A stretch of 64,000 bases of DNA from GCA-2862585 sp965277895 (GTDB lineage: Bacteria; Bacteroidota; Bacteroidia; Flavobacteriales; UBA7312): contig CBDIDR010000001.1 of assembly GCA_965277895.1 (NCBI GenBank), positions 496,001-560,000 of the forward strand, written 5' to 3'. Within the stretch, counting starts at the first letter, position 1, and each line of letters starts with the position of its first letter. The position numbers and the translations under genes are program-made. Positions 27,307 through 36,033 of the stretch are shown one piece after another. The notes below the pieces were generated by a model. The model saw nothing but the letters and a program-made list of their open reading frames with translations, did not search any database and had not been told where the DNA came from.

Positions 27307-29604
27307 ATGAAAGGTATTCTACAAAAAAATACTAAGTCCAATCTAGTCTTAGCATTATTATTTTCTTTTTTTACGCTGTCTTTAAGTGCTCAGGATTTTT
27401 CTCCTGAAGTATCATTTAATATTGACAATCCTGTAATGGGTCAAGCGTCAACATTCTCTTTTGAAATATCACAATCTGAAGGTGAGACTGACATTTCAAA
27501 TAGCACAATAACAACTAATGGAGGCTCATTTGATATAGCTTCATTATCTGTTGGAGATGTTGTTGGAAGTGGTTCTGGATTTATTGGTGGTGGTTCAAGC
27601 AGTGGAGAATTCAGCTTAGTAGTTTTTGATGTCTTTGAAAATAGTGCTGATCTTGATGTGGTTGATTCCAATTCAGAGGTAATTGGCATGATGAACATTT
27701 CTAACTCATCAAATAATGGTGTTTCAATTTATTCTTCAAATACTTATGATGATGGTAATAATGAAACTGCAGGTAATCTACAGCAAGTTGAATTAACGGG
27801 AATATTCACTAACCCAATGAGCTCTTCAGTATTAATAAGTTCTTCTATATTCTCTGAGTTAGAACCTAACGGGCCATCTGCTGATTATTCTACTGAATAT
27901 GATTTGTTAGGCGATTTTAGTCCTGCAGTATCAGTTAGCTTAAGCAGTCAAGAACCTTCAACTTTTACTAACCTATCATTTAGTGTTAGTCAAGATGCCG
28001 GTGAAGAAGATATGGCAACCGTTACTTACGTATTTGATGGTGGTTCATTTGCATTGTCTTCTATGTCTGTAGGAGACGTTGTTGGTAGTGGTACAGGTTC
28101 ATATGGTGGCGGCTTCGCTACTGGAAATTACTCAATTGTTGTTGATCAGCTAACAGTTGTAACTGCAGTATTCAATGCAGTTGATGATAGTGAAAATGAT
28201 ATTGCAACTTTTTCTGTTGTTAATTATGCTGATGGTGGAGCTGAAATTTCTTCTACTTCTCCAGGTGATAATAATACAACAACAGCAGGAAACAGCAACG
28301 ATTTTACACTAGAAGGTATCTTCATTACACCAGACTCTGACATGTTAACGATGACAGCTGATTTGGTATCTGAGATGCAGTCTTCTCAAACAAATACATT
28401 TGAAGTAGAATTGGAAGAAGTAGTTGATTTTAGCCCTGTAATTGAAGTTTCATTTGCTAACAACGATTGTAATGAGGCTACTGATATGACATTCACAATT
28501 TCACAAGATGCAGATGAAATTGATATGGCATCTTCTATACTAACAATGACTGGTGGTTCTTTTGATTTTTCATCTTCAGAAGTTGGTGACTTAGTAGGGA
28601 CTGGAACTGGTTTTTATGGTGGAGATATTGCCTTTAACTTAAGTCTATTCGTTAATGAAATAACTGCTACTGGAGCAGTAATTTTAGCAGTTAACGATGA
28701 TGACGAATCACAAACATCCTTTTTCACGCTTACAAACTTAGCTGAAGGTGTTCAAATTTCTTCTACCTCCCCAGGTGATAACAATACAGAAACAGCTGGA
28801 AACAGCACTACTGTAACGCTTTCTAATGTATTTACAAATCCAGATGAAGGCGATTATGAATTTTATGGTTCTTTCACTTCTGAATTAAATAACTCTTCTG
28901 AATTTGATGGTGCATATGGTGTTGTTTGTCCATGTGAGGATGTTGAAGTATCAGAAGAATTCACACTATGTGCAGGTGAAACTCTAACTATTGGAGAAAA
29001 CACTTATGATGAAGCAGGTGAGTATGTTAATGTATATGCCCTAGCATCAGGTTGTGATAGTATAGTAACAACTACATTATCTTTCTTTGTGGTGGCTACA
29101 CCAACAATTTCTGGTGAAACAAATGCAACTGAAAATCAAAGTTACGATTACACTGTTGACGCACAAGATGAGTCTACTTTACAGTGGGGTGTTGTAAACG
29201 GAGAAATCAACTCTGGTCAAGGTACTGCTACAGCAAACATTACTTGGGGTGATGGTCCTTCAACAGGAACTGTATGGTTATTGTTAACAGACGAAAACGG
29301 ATGTAAGGCAGATACTGCTTTCTTAGAAGTTACTATCTCTGAGACAGTAGGAATTACAGAAAAAACTTTATTAGGAGTAAATGTTTACCCTAACCCATTT
29401 AAAGAGTCCACAACTGTAGAGTTCAACAATCCTAACAACGATACTTACCGCATCAGTCTTATGGATGCTAGAGGACGTACTGTAATGAATACATCAACGC
29501 AGTCAAGTCAACTCATTATTAAGAAAGAAAATCTACAAGAAGGAATCTATTTCCTTGAGATAGACGGAAAAAATAAATCACGACAAATAGTAGTGATTCA
29601 GTAA
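27307..29604 (+). CDS. T9SS cargo protein with three homologous repeats
   Basis: A 765-residue exported protein of unknown function. Signal peptide at about 1-29 (ending LSAQ). Three repeats of about 115-165 residues begin near residues 30, 204 and 378, each with VSF or VSL, TFxISQ or SVSQ, GGSF, a VGDxVGxGxGxxGG turn and a closing NNxETAGN-type loop. A cysteine-rich linker follows (near 540-590), then a PKD-like stretch, and the end is a type A sorting domain (NVYPNPFKESTTVEF, LQEGIYFLEID). It is probably displayed on the surface. I do not recognise the repeat as a named domain. It is followed by a strong terminator. Confidence 0.85.
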   Translation: MKGILQKNTKSNLVLALLFSFFTLSLSAQDFSPEVSFNIDNPVMGQASTFSFEISQSEGETDISNSTITTNGGSFDIASLSVGDVVGSGSGFIGGGSSSGEFSLVVFDVFENSADLDVVDSNSEVIGMMNISNSSNNGVSIYSSNTYDDGNNETAGNLQQVELTGIFTNPMSSSVLISSSIFSELEPNGPSADYSTEYDLLGDFSPAVSVSLSSQEPSTFTNLSFSVSQDAGEEDMATVTYVFDGGSFALSSMSVGDVVGSGTGSYGGGFATGNYSIVVDQLTVVTAVFNAVDDSENDIATFSVVNYADGGAEISSTSPGDNNTTTAGNSNDFTLEGIFITPDSDMLTMTADLVSEMQSSQTNTFEVELEEVVDFSPVIEVSFANNDCNEATDMTFTISQDADEIDMASSILTMTGGSFDFSSSEVGDLVGTGTGFYGGDIAFNLSLFVNEITATGAVILAVNDDDESQTSFFTLTNLAEGVQISSTSPGDNNTETAGNSTTVTLSNVFTNPDEGDYEFYGSFTSELNNSSEFDGAYGVVCPCEDVEVSEEFTLCAGETLTIGENTYDEAGEYVNVYALASGCDSIVTTTLSFFVVATPTISGETNATENQSYDYTVDAQDESTLQWGVVNGEINSGQGTATANITWGDGPSTGTVWLLLTDENGCKADTAFLEVTISETVGITEKTLLGVNVYPNPFKESTTVEFNNPNNDTYRISLMDARGRTVMNTSTQSSQLIIKKENLQEGIYFLEIDGKNKSRQIVVIQ

Positions 29605-29610
29605 GAATTT

Positions 29611-29638
29611 AAAGCCCCAATTTTGGGGCTTTTTTTTG
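29611..29638 (+). terminator. Terminator after the T9SS repeat protein
   Basis: AAAGCCCCAA (29611-29620) pairs with TTGGGGCTTT, leaving a very short loop, and runs into eight or more T. It begins 6 bases after the stop codon. Confidence 0.85.
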
Positions 29639-29722
29639 TCCTATTTGGTAGCTGGAGAATGTGACTATTACTTTTAGAATTAGACTTATCTCTTACTTCA
29701 AGGAATAATAAAATAATCATCT

Positions 29723-29753
29723 TTTGCATTTTCTTTAAAAAGCATTACATTTG
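29723..29753 (+). promoter_or_regulatory. Promoter of the rimP-nusA-infB operon
   Basis: TTTG at 29723-29726 and TACATTTG at 29746-29753 are 19 bases apart, a perfect match to both boxes. Transcription should begin near 29759, leaving about 50 bases of leader that contain a GC-rich hairpin. Confidence 0.7.
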
Positions 29754-29775
29754 CACTAGAAATTATTTGATATAC

Positions 29776-29800
29776 GAGGGGGCATGCAGCCCCTTCTTTT
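29776..29800 (+). terminator. Possible attenuator hairpin in the rimP leader
   Basis: GAGGGGGC (29776-29783) pairs with GCCCCTTC (29789-29796), one G-U, across the loop ATGCA, followed by TTTT. It lies between the operon promoter and the rimP start, where a factor-independent terminator would stop the operon early. NusA, made by this operon, affects such terminators, so feedback control is possible but not shown. Confidence 0.5.
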
Positions 29801-29807
29801 ATTAGTT

Positions 29808-30272
29808 ATGCTAAGTAAAGAGAAAGTACAAGAATTAATTGACGACTTCATTTCTGAAAATGATGCTGTGTTTTTAGTGTCATTTAAAATGAGTCCATCA
29901 AATCAAATAGAAGTTCTAATTGATTCTACCGATGGAATTAGCGTCAAAAATTGTATTGAACTTAGTAGACACATTGAAGGTAATTTTGACAGAGAAGAAG
30001 TAGACTTCTCACTGTTAGTATCAAGTGCTGGACTGAGTGAGCCATTTAAAGTATTTAAACAATACAAAAAGAATATTGGTAAAAACGTAAATGTCTTTCT
30101 CAAAGAAGGGAAGAAATTATTCGGTAAAATGATTGACGCTGAAGAAGGAAAAGGCATCACACTTGAAACCACACGAAAAGAAAAAGTAGGAAAGAAAAAA
30201 ACAAATATTACTGAACAACATTCTTTTAGTTTTGATCAGATTGACAAGACTAAGATTGTTATCTCATTTTAA
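29808..30272 (+). CDS. rimP: Ribosome maturation factor RimP
   Basis: Helps assemble the 30S ribosomal subunit. A 154-residue protein with the N-terminal domain VSFKMSPSNQIEVLIDSTDGISVKNC and the conserved SSAGLSEPF followed by the Sm-like C-terminal domain (residues ~90-154). The ATG at 29808 (MLSKEK) is preferred to the one eight codons earlier, which lies inside the leader hairpin. It heads the standard rimP-nusA-infB operon, with 14 bases to nusA. Confidence 0.93.
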   Translation: MLSKEKVQELIDDFISENDAVFLVSFKMSPSNQIEVLIDSTDGISVKNCIELSRHIEGNFDREEVDFSLLVSSAGLSEPFKVFKQYKKNIGKNVNVFLKEGKKLFGKMIDAEEGKGITLETTRKEKVGKKKTNITEQHSFSFDQIDKTKIVISF

Positions 30273-30286
30273 ATAATTAAATAAAG

Positions 30287-31522
30287 ATGAATGCAACTAA
30301 TCTAATTGAGTCATTTTCAGAGTTTAAAGAGTTTAAGAACATCGATCGTGAGACTATGATGAACGTTCTTGAAGATGTTTTTAGAGGTGTTATGATTAAA
30401 CAATATGGCACTGATGAAAACATTGATGTTATTATAAATATCGATAAAGGCGATTTAGAAATCTGGAGAAACAGAGAAATTGTAGCCGATGCTGATATAG
30501 AAGACTCAAATCTTCAAATAGCATACTCGGACGCTATTAAAATTGAGCCTGATTTTGAGATTGGAGAAGAAGTTTCAGAACAAGTTTTCTTAGAAGACTT
30601 TGGGAGAAGACAAGTGCTATCATTAAGACAAACACTAACATCAAGAATCTTAGACCTTGAGAAAAAAGAAGTTTTTGATAGGTATGAAGATAGGATTGGT
30701 GAAATTATAAACGGTGAAGTTTATCAGGTTTGGAGAAACGAAATCTTAATTTTAGACGGTGAAGAGAATGAATTAATTCTACCAAAGTCTGAAGCCATTC
30801 CAAGTGATTTTTTCAAGAAAGGCGATACAGTAAGAGCCGTAGTTAAGAGTGTTGAGATGAGAAATCACAATCCATTAATTATTCTTTCAAGAACTGCTCC
30901 AGAATTTTTAGCACGTCTTTTTGAGCAAGAAGTGCCAGAAGTTTTTGATGGATTAATTACTATCAAGAAAATTGTACGTGTTCCGGGTGAAAGAGCAAAA
31001 GTAGCCGTGGAATCTTATGATGAAAGAATTGATCCAGTAGGAGCATGTGTAGGAATGAAAGGTGCACGTATTCATGGAATTGTAAGAGAGCTTCGAAATG
31101 AAAATATTGACGTTATCAACTATACAGATAATATTCAGTTATTTATTACTAGAGCACTAAATCCGGCTAAAGTATCATCAATTCAATTGGATGAAGATAC
31201 AAGTAAGGCAGATGTATATTTGCACCCAGATCAAGTATCTCTAGCAATTGGAAAAGGTGGATTTAACATTAGATTGGCGAGTATGCTTACAGCTTACGAA
31301 ATAGATGTTTACAGAAACATCGATGAAGCCGATGATGATGTTGAATTAACAGAATTTACAGACGAAATAGAAGGATGGATAATTGATGAATTAAAATCGA
31401 TTGGATGCGATACAGCAAGAGATGTCATTAAGTTAGATAAAGCAGATCTTGTTAAGCGTACAGATTTAGAAGAAGAGACTGTTAATGAAATACTAAGTAT
31501 TTTAAAAGCAGAGCTCGAATAA
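30287..31522 (+). CDS. nusA: Transcription factor NusA
   Basis: RNA-polymerase-bound factor for pausing, termination and antitermination. The 411 residues give the N-terminal RNAP-binding domain, an S1 domain around GEIINGEVYQVWRNEILI (residues ~135-205), KH1 with GACVGMKGARI and KH2 with LAIGKGGFNIRLAS, and a short C-terminal helix-hairpin-helix. Length and order are normal. It lies between rimP and infB, with 14 bases to each, as in most bacteria. Confidence 0.96.
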   Translation: MNATNLIESFSEFKEFKNIDRETMMNVLEDVFRGVMIKQYGTDENIDVIINIDKGDLEIWRNREIVADADIEDSNLQIAYSDAIKIEPDFEIGEEVSEQVFLEDFGRRQVLSLRQTLTSRILDLEKKEVFDRYEDRIGEIINGEVYQVWRNEILILDGEENELILPKSEAIPSDFFKKGDTVRAVVKSVEMRNHNPLIILSRTAPEFLARLFEQEVPEVFDGLITIKKIVRVPGERAKVAVESYDERIDPVGACVGMKGARIHGIVRELRNENIDVINYTDNIQLFITRALNPAKVSSIQLDEDTSKADVYLHPDQVSLAIGKGGFNIRLASMLTAYEIDVYRNIDEADDDVELTEFTDEIEGWIIDELKSIGCDTARDVIKLDKADLVKRTDLEEETVNEILSILKAELE

Positions 31523-31536
31523 CTTTAAATTAAATT

Positions 31537-34173
31537 ATGTCAGGAGTGTCACAAAGACTATCAAAAGTTGCTAAGGAATTTAATGTAGGTGTAGATACTA
31601 TTTTAGATTTCTTAGAAAGTAAGGGAATAGATAATTTGAATAGAAATTCAAAGATATCTCCTGAAACATATGAAATGCTCGTTGATGAGTATCAACCAGA
31701 TAAAAAGGTCAAAGCTGAAGCAAAAGAATTAAAGAAAGCAGAAGATGATCTAAAGCCAAAAGTTAAGAAGGAAATTGAAACGGTTAAAGTTGAAGCACCT
31801 AAAATGGAGGGACTCAAAATTGTTTCAAAAGTAGACATTGCCCCCTCTAAAACGGTTGAGTCTGAAGTTAAGAAGAAAGAGGTCGAGCCTGAAAAAGTTG
31901 AAGCACCTGTAGTAGAAAAATCAGATGTTGAACCTCCAAAAACCGATGATCCAAAAGTTGCCGAGGAGGTAAAAACTGAACCAAAAGATTCAGTCCCTGA
32001 AGATAAAAAAGAAGCGGAGACTTCTGAAGAAAAGAAAACAGATCAATCTTCAATTATACGTGGAAGAGCAAAGAAATTAGATGGGCCAACTTTAGTGTCG
32101 TCTGAAAAAATTGATTTAACAAAGTTTCAAAAACCTAAGAAGAAAACACCAGTTGCATCATCTTCGGCAAACGTTGAAACGAAGAAAAAAAGAAAACGAG
32201 TTTCAACTTCCTCAGGAAATCGTGACAAACGCCCTAACAGAGGGAAACAAAATACTACCCCAAGAGTTGAGCTTACCCCAGAACAAATACAAAAACAAGT
32301 AAGAGAAAACCTTGCTAAACTTCAAAGTGGAGGAAAGAATAAAGGAGCTAAACTCAGAAGAGAAAAAAGACAGGCTCGAAAAGAACAGGAAGAAATTAAT
32401 CTGATTAAATCAGAGGAAGAAAGCAAAACAATTCAAGTAACAGAATTTGTTACTACGGCCGAATTTGCTCAGTTAATGAGTGTGGAGCCAACTCAAATCA
32501 TATCAGCATGTTTCTCATTAGGAATGATGGTTACTCAAAACCAAAGACTCGATGCCGAAACACTTTCGATTGTAGCTGAAGAATTTGGATTTACTGTCGA
32601 ATTTGTTGGAGCTGAAGTGCAAGAATCCATACAGCAAGAAGAAGATACTGAAGAAAATTTAGTGTCAAGAGCACCAATAGTTACAGTAATGGGTCACGTT
32701 GATCATGGTAAAACATCTTTGCTAGACTACATTAGAGATGCCAATGTTATTAGCGGTGAAGCTGGTGGTATAACGCAGCACGTTGGAGCATATGAGGTAA
32801 ATCTTAAAGGAAAGAAAATAACATTTTTAGATACTCCAGGTCACGAGGCCTTTACTGCGATGAGAGCCCGTGGAGCACAAGTAACGGATGTAGTAATTAT
32901 AGTTGTAGCAGCTGATGATAAAGTCATGCCACAAACAAAAGAGGCAATTAGTCACGCACAAGCAGCTGGTGTACCTATGGTATTCGCTTTGAATAAGATT
33001 GATAGAGAAACCGCAAACCCAGATAAAATCAAAGAACAACTAGCTAATGAAAACGTCTTGTTGGAAGATTGGGGAGGTAAGTTTCAGTCGCAAGAAATAT
33101 CTGCCAAAACAGGTCTTGGAATACCTGAACTTTTAGAAAAAGTGTTGCTAGAAGCTGAACTACTAGACTTAAAGGCAAATCCAGATAAAAATGCTATTGG
33201 TACTGTTATCGAAGCCTCATTAGATAAGGGTAAAGGATATCTTACAACTATTTTAGTTGAATCTGGAACTTTGAAAGTAGGTGATTATGTGTTAGCAGGT
33301 TGTTTTTCTGGTAAAGTAAAAGCCTTACTTGACGAAAGAGAAATTAAAATGGAGAATGCGGGGCCATCCACTCCAGCAGTTCTGTTAGGATTAAATGGAG
33401 CAGCACAAGCAGGTGATAAATTCAACGTGATGGATGATGAACGTGAAGCTAAGAATATTGCCGCAAAAAGAATGCAGCTTCAAAGAGAGCAAGGTGTAAG
33501 AACACAAAAACACATCACGCTTGATGAAATAGGCAGACGATTAGCCTTAGGAGACTTTAAAGAGTTAAATATAATTATAAAAGGTGATGTTGACGGTTCT
33601 ATTGAAGCACTTTCAGACTCATTACAAAAACTATCAACCGATCAAATTGCTGTTAATATAATACACAAGTCTGTAGGTCAAATTTCAGAATCAGACGTTA
33701 TGCTTGCGGCAGCCTCTGACGCAGTAATCATTGGTTTCCAAGTTCGTCCATCTGTAAATGCTAGAAAACTTGCAGAAAAAGAAGAAATTGATATTAGACT
33801 GTATTCAGTAATCTATAATGCCATTGAAGAGCTTGAAAAAGCAATGGAAGGTATGTTGTCGCCAGACATTGAAGAGAAGGTAGTCTGTAACATCGAGATT
33901 AGAGAAACATTTAAGATATCTAAAATTGGTACAATTGCAGGTTGTTATGTTCTTGACGGTAAAATAAACAGGAACACCAAGATTCGATTAATACGAGATG
34001 GTATTGTAGTTTATTCAGGTGAATTAGCAACTTTAAAACGTTTCAAAGACGATGTTAAGGAGGTATCAGCAGGCTACGAATGCGGATTAAGCATCAACAA
34101 CTATAATGATATAAAAGTTGGCGATATCGTAGAAGGTTTTGAAGAAGTTGAAGTTAAGAAAACTCTTAATTAG
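31537..34173 (+). CDS. infB: Translation initiation factor IF-2
   Basis: GTPase that places initiator tRNA on the ribosome. Of 878 residues, the first ~45 are an IF-2N domain (RLSKVAKEFNVGVDTI), followed by a long charged low-complexity linker rich in Lys, Glu and Pro (about 50-270), a second IF-2N-like domain, and the G domain with GHVDHGKT at 386-393, DTPGHEAF and NKID. Domains II-IV follow to the end. It ends convergently on the SPOR-domain gene with an 8-base overlap. Confidence 0.96.
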   Translation: MSGVSQRLSKVAKEFNVGVDTILDFLESKGIDNLNRNSKISPETYEMLVDEYQPDKKVKAEAKELKKAEDDLKPKVKKEIETVKVEAPKMEGLKIVSKVDIAPSKTVESEVKKKEVEPEKVEAPVVEKSDVEPPKTDDPKVAEEVKTEPKDSVPEDKKEAETSEEKKTDQSSIIRGRAKKLDGPTLVSSEKIDLTKFQKPKKKTPVASSSANVETKKKRKRVSTSSGNRDKRPNRGKQNTTPRVELTPEQIQKQVRENLAKLQSGGKNKGAKLRREKRQARKEQEEINLIKSEEESKTIQVTEFVTTAEFAQLMSVEPTQIISACFSLGMMVTQNQRLDAETLSIVAEEFGFTVEFVGAEVQESIQQEEDTEENLVSRAPIVTVMGHVDHGKTSLLDYIRDANVISGEAGGITQHVGAYEVNLKGKKITFLDTPGHEAFTAMRARGAQVTDVVIIVVAADDKVMPQTKEAISHAQAAGVPMVFALNKIDRETANPDKIKEQLANENVLLEDWGGKFQSQEISAKTGLGIPELLEKVLLEAELLDLKANPDKNAIGTVIEASLDKGKGYLTTILVESGTLKVGDYVLAGCFSGKVKALLDEREIKMENAGPSTPAVLLGLNGAAQAGDKFNVMDDEREAKNIAAKRMQLQREQGVRTQKHITLDEIGRRLALGDFKELNIIIKGDVDGSIEALSDSLQKLSTDQIAVNIIHKSVGQISESDVMLAAASDAVIIGFQVRPSVNARKLAEKEEIDIRLYSVIYNAIEELEKAMEGMLSPDIEEKVVCNIEIRETFKISKIGTIAGCYVLDGKINRNTKIRLIRDGIVVYSGELATLKRFKDDVKEVSAGYECGLSINNYNDIKVGDIVEGFEEVEVKKTLN

Positions 34174-34576
34174 TCTGCAGCCCTTCGTTTAATTCGAAAT
34201 TCACAATAGATGGAACAATATATGTTCCTCTATATTTTCTACTAATTTCTTTCTGAACTTTGTAAGCTTCAATTCTAGTAATAAAATCCCCTACTTGAAT
34301 TTTATAGTAAGGAGACTTAAACTTTAGGTATGTTTTAAGATGAGGAAAATCTTTTGAAAATCTAGCCCTCACTTTTTGTGACTCCTCTCGACTTTGACTT
34401 TGGTTGTGATGAATTTGCACTCTAAATCCATCAACACCCTTTTTTAAGCTATTGATTTGAATTTGTTTTGATACCAAACTATCAATTCTACTATTGTTTT
34501 CGTCATCGATTAAAGTGTTTTGTGACACAACCGAAGTGCTAATTAAGCAAATACATAAAAAATACAAGGCTTTCAT
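34166..34576 (-). CDS. SPOR-domain protein
   Basis: A 136-residue exported protein. A signal peptide (1-18, ending VVSQ) is followed by a linker and a SPOR domain with the repeated pattern GFRVQIHHNQSQ and YYKIQVGDFITRIEAYKVQKEI. SPOR domains bind septal peptidoglycan lacking stem peptides, so a role at the division site or cell wall is likely. It has its own perfect -7 element 4 bases before the ATG. Confidence 0.85.
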   Translation of the reverse strand: MKALYFLCICLISTSVVSQNTLIDDENNSRIDSLVSKQIQINSLKKGVDGFRVQIHHNQSQSREESQKVRARFSKDFPHLKTYLKFKSPYYKIQVGDFITRIEAYKVQKEISRKYRGTYIVPSIVNFELNEGLQTN

Positions 34577-34580
34577 ATGA

Positions 34581-34588
34581 CAAAGATA
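34581..34588 (-). promoter_or_regulatory. -7 promoter element of the SPOR-domain gene
   Basis: Reads TATCTTTG on the minus strand, perfect TAnnTTTG, with only 4 bases (TCAT) before the ATG. The mRNA is predicted to be leaderless or nearly so. Confidence 0.6.
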
Positions 34589-34714
34589 ACTTATTTATTA
34601 GTGTAAGTATGTGAATTTGAGATTGATATAATATTTAAACGAAGCTTTATTTAGAATGAGTATAAATTGCTGTAAAAATATCAAGTAGAACACACTAAAA
34701 ATTTAGGAATGTTC

Positions 34715-34722
34715 TACATTTG
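34715..34722 (+). promoter_or_regulatory. -7 promoter element of the act-cox operon
   Basis: TACATTTG, perfect TAnnTTTG, 48 bases before the actA ATG. No TTTG is found at the -33 position. It is the best candidate for the respiratory operon. Confidence 0.45.
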
Positions 34723-34770
34723 TGGGCGTTAAAAGTGGCTCAATTCTTTACTGAATATTATTTTATAAAT

Positions 34771-36009
34771 ATGGCTAAATTTATTAGATTAGATAAGCAT
34801 CATTTCCTCTCGATTTTTTCATTAACATTCCTGTTCACATTTTTATCTTTTACCTCATCTTCACAGAACATTGAAGAAGGCGAAAAGCTATATAAGGCAA
34901 ATTGTACAGCTTGTCATCAAATTGACAACAAACTGATTGGCCCAGCTTTACGCGGAGTGAGTGATAAGTATTCTGAAGAATGGTTGATAAAGTGGATTAA
35001 AAATTCTGCTGAGTTAATCGCCTCAGGTGATGCTGATGCGATAGCCATTTACGAAGAATACAACAAGTCTCCAATGACGGCTTTTCCTTATTTTTCCGAT
35101 GAAGATGTCGTAAATATCTTAGCATACATTGAAGAAGCTCCTGCAAAACAAACAGTAGCTGTAGCTTCTGCATCAGACGGCGGCGTTGTTGTTGATGAAA
35201 GCAAAACAACTGACTATATCATATTAACTATTTCTATAGTCCTATTGTTAGTTGTAGCAGGGTTATGGAAAATTAAAAACACTTTAAAGGATGCATCTGG
35301 TGAAGAAAGTCAAGATTTCTTTGCCTCAACAGTTTCATTACTAAACTCATATTTAGAAAGAAAACCTCTTGTTGTTTTGACAGTGTTAGTATTAGCTGTC
35401 TTTGGATTAAATTCAGCTTGGAACCTAATGACCGGAGTTGGTGTAACTCAAGGCTATAAGCCGGAACAACCAATTGCATTCTCTCACAAGTTACATGCAG
35501 GAATGAATGGTGTTGACTGTAACTACTGTCACCACTCAGCTAGACATGGAAAATCTGCGGCAATACCATCAGCTAACGTTTGTATGAACTGCCATACATA
35601 TATTAGTGAAGGACCATCAGGAAAGGAAGAAATTCAAAAAATCTATGACGCTGTTGGCTTTGACCCTGAAAAAGGAAGATACATTGAGGATTATGAGCAA
35701 AAGCCAATTAAGTGGGTAAGGATTCATAATCTGCCAGATTTAGCATACTTCAATCACTCTCAGCATGTTGTTGCTGGAGGCATAGAATGTCAAGAATGTC
35801 ATGGCCCTATTGAGGAAATGGAAGTTGTTGAGCAGCATTCAGAATTGACTATGGGTTGGTGTATTGATTGTCACAGACAAACAGAAGTAAACGTCGCTGA
35901 TAACGACTACTACGAGGAGATGCATGCTAAATTTAAGGAAAACCACCCAGGTGAGGCGTTTAATGTTGAGGCGATTGGTGGTCTCGAATGTGGTAAGTGT
36001 CACTACTAA
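34771..36009 (+). CDS. actA: ActA: multiheme cytochrome c of Alternative Complex III, fused to a monoheme domain
   Basis: Heme subunit of the quinol:cytochrome c/oxygen oxidoreductase ACIII, 412 residues. The ATG at 34771 gives a signal peptide (about 12-34, ending TSSSQ). A class I cytochrome c domain comes first (CTACH at residues 45-49), then a transmembrane segment near 145-165 and a five-heme region with CNYCH, CMNCH, CQECH, CIDCH and CGKCH. That makes six CxxCH in total, so the N-terminal monoheme domain is an addition to the usual five-heme ActA. The hemes carry electrons in the periplasm. First gene of actABCDEF. Confidence 0.93.
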   Translation: MAKFIRLDKHHFLSIFSLTFLFTFLSFTSSSQNIEEGEKLYKANCTACHQIDNKLIGPALRGVSDKYSEEWLIKWIKNSAELIASGDADAIAIYEEYNKSPMTAFPYFSDEDVVNILAYIEEAPAKQTVAVASASDGGVVVDESKTTDYIILTISIVLLLVVAGLWKIKNTLKDASGEESQDFFASTVSLLNSYLERKPLVVLTVLVLAVFGLNSAWNLMTGVGVTQGYKPEQPIAFSHKLHAGMNGVDCNYCHHSARHGKSAAIPSANVCMNCHTYISEGPSGKEEIQKIYDAVGFDPEKGRYIEDYEQKPIKWVRIHNLPDLAYFNHSQHVVAGGIECQECHGPIEEMEVVEQHSELTMGWCIDCHRQTEVNVADNDYYEEMHAKFKENHPGEAFNVEAIGGLECGKCHY

Positions 36010-36033
36010 ATCAAAAATTAATTAGTTTAAGAT

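Noticed and set aside
34720..34770. TTG start of actA at 34720
   Set aside because: It overlaps the -7 element of the promoter, while the ATG at 34771 gives a regular signal peptide.
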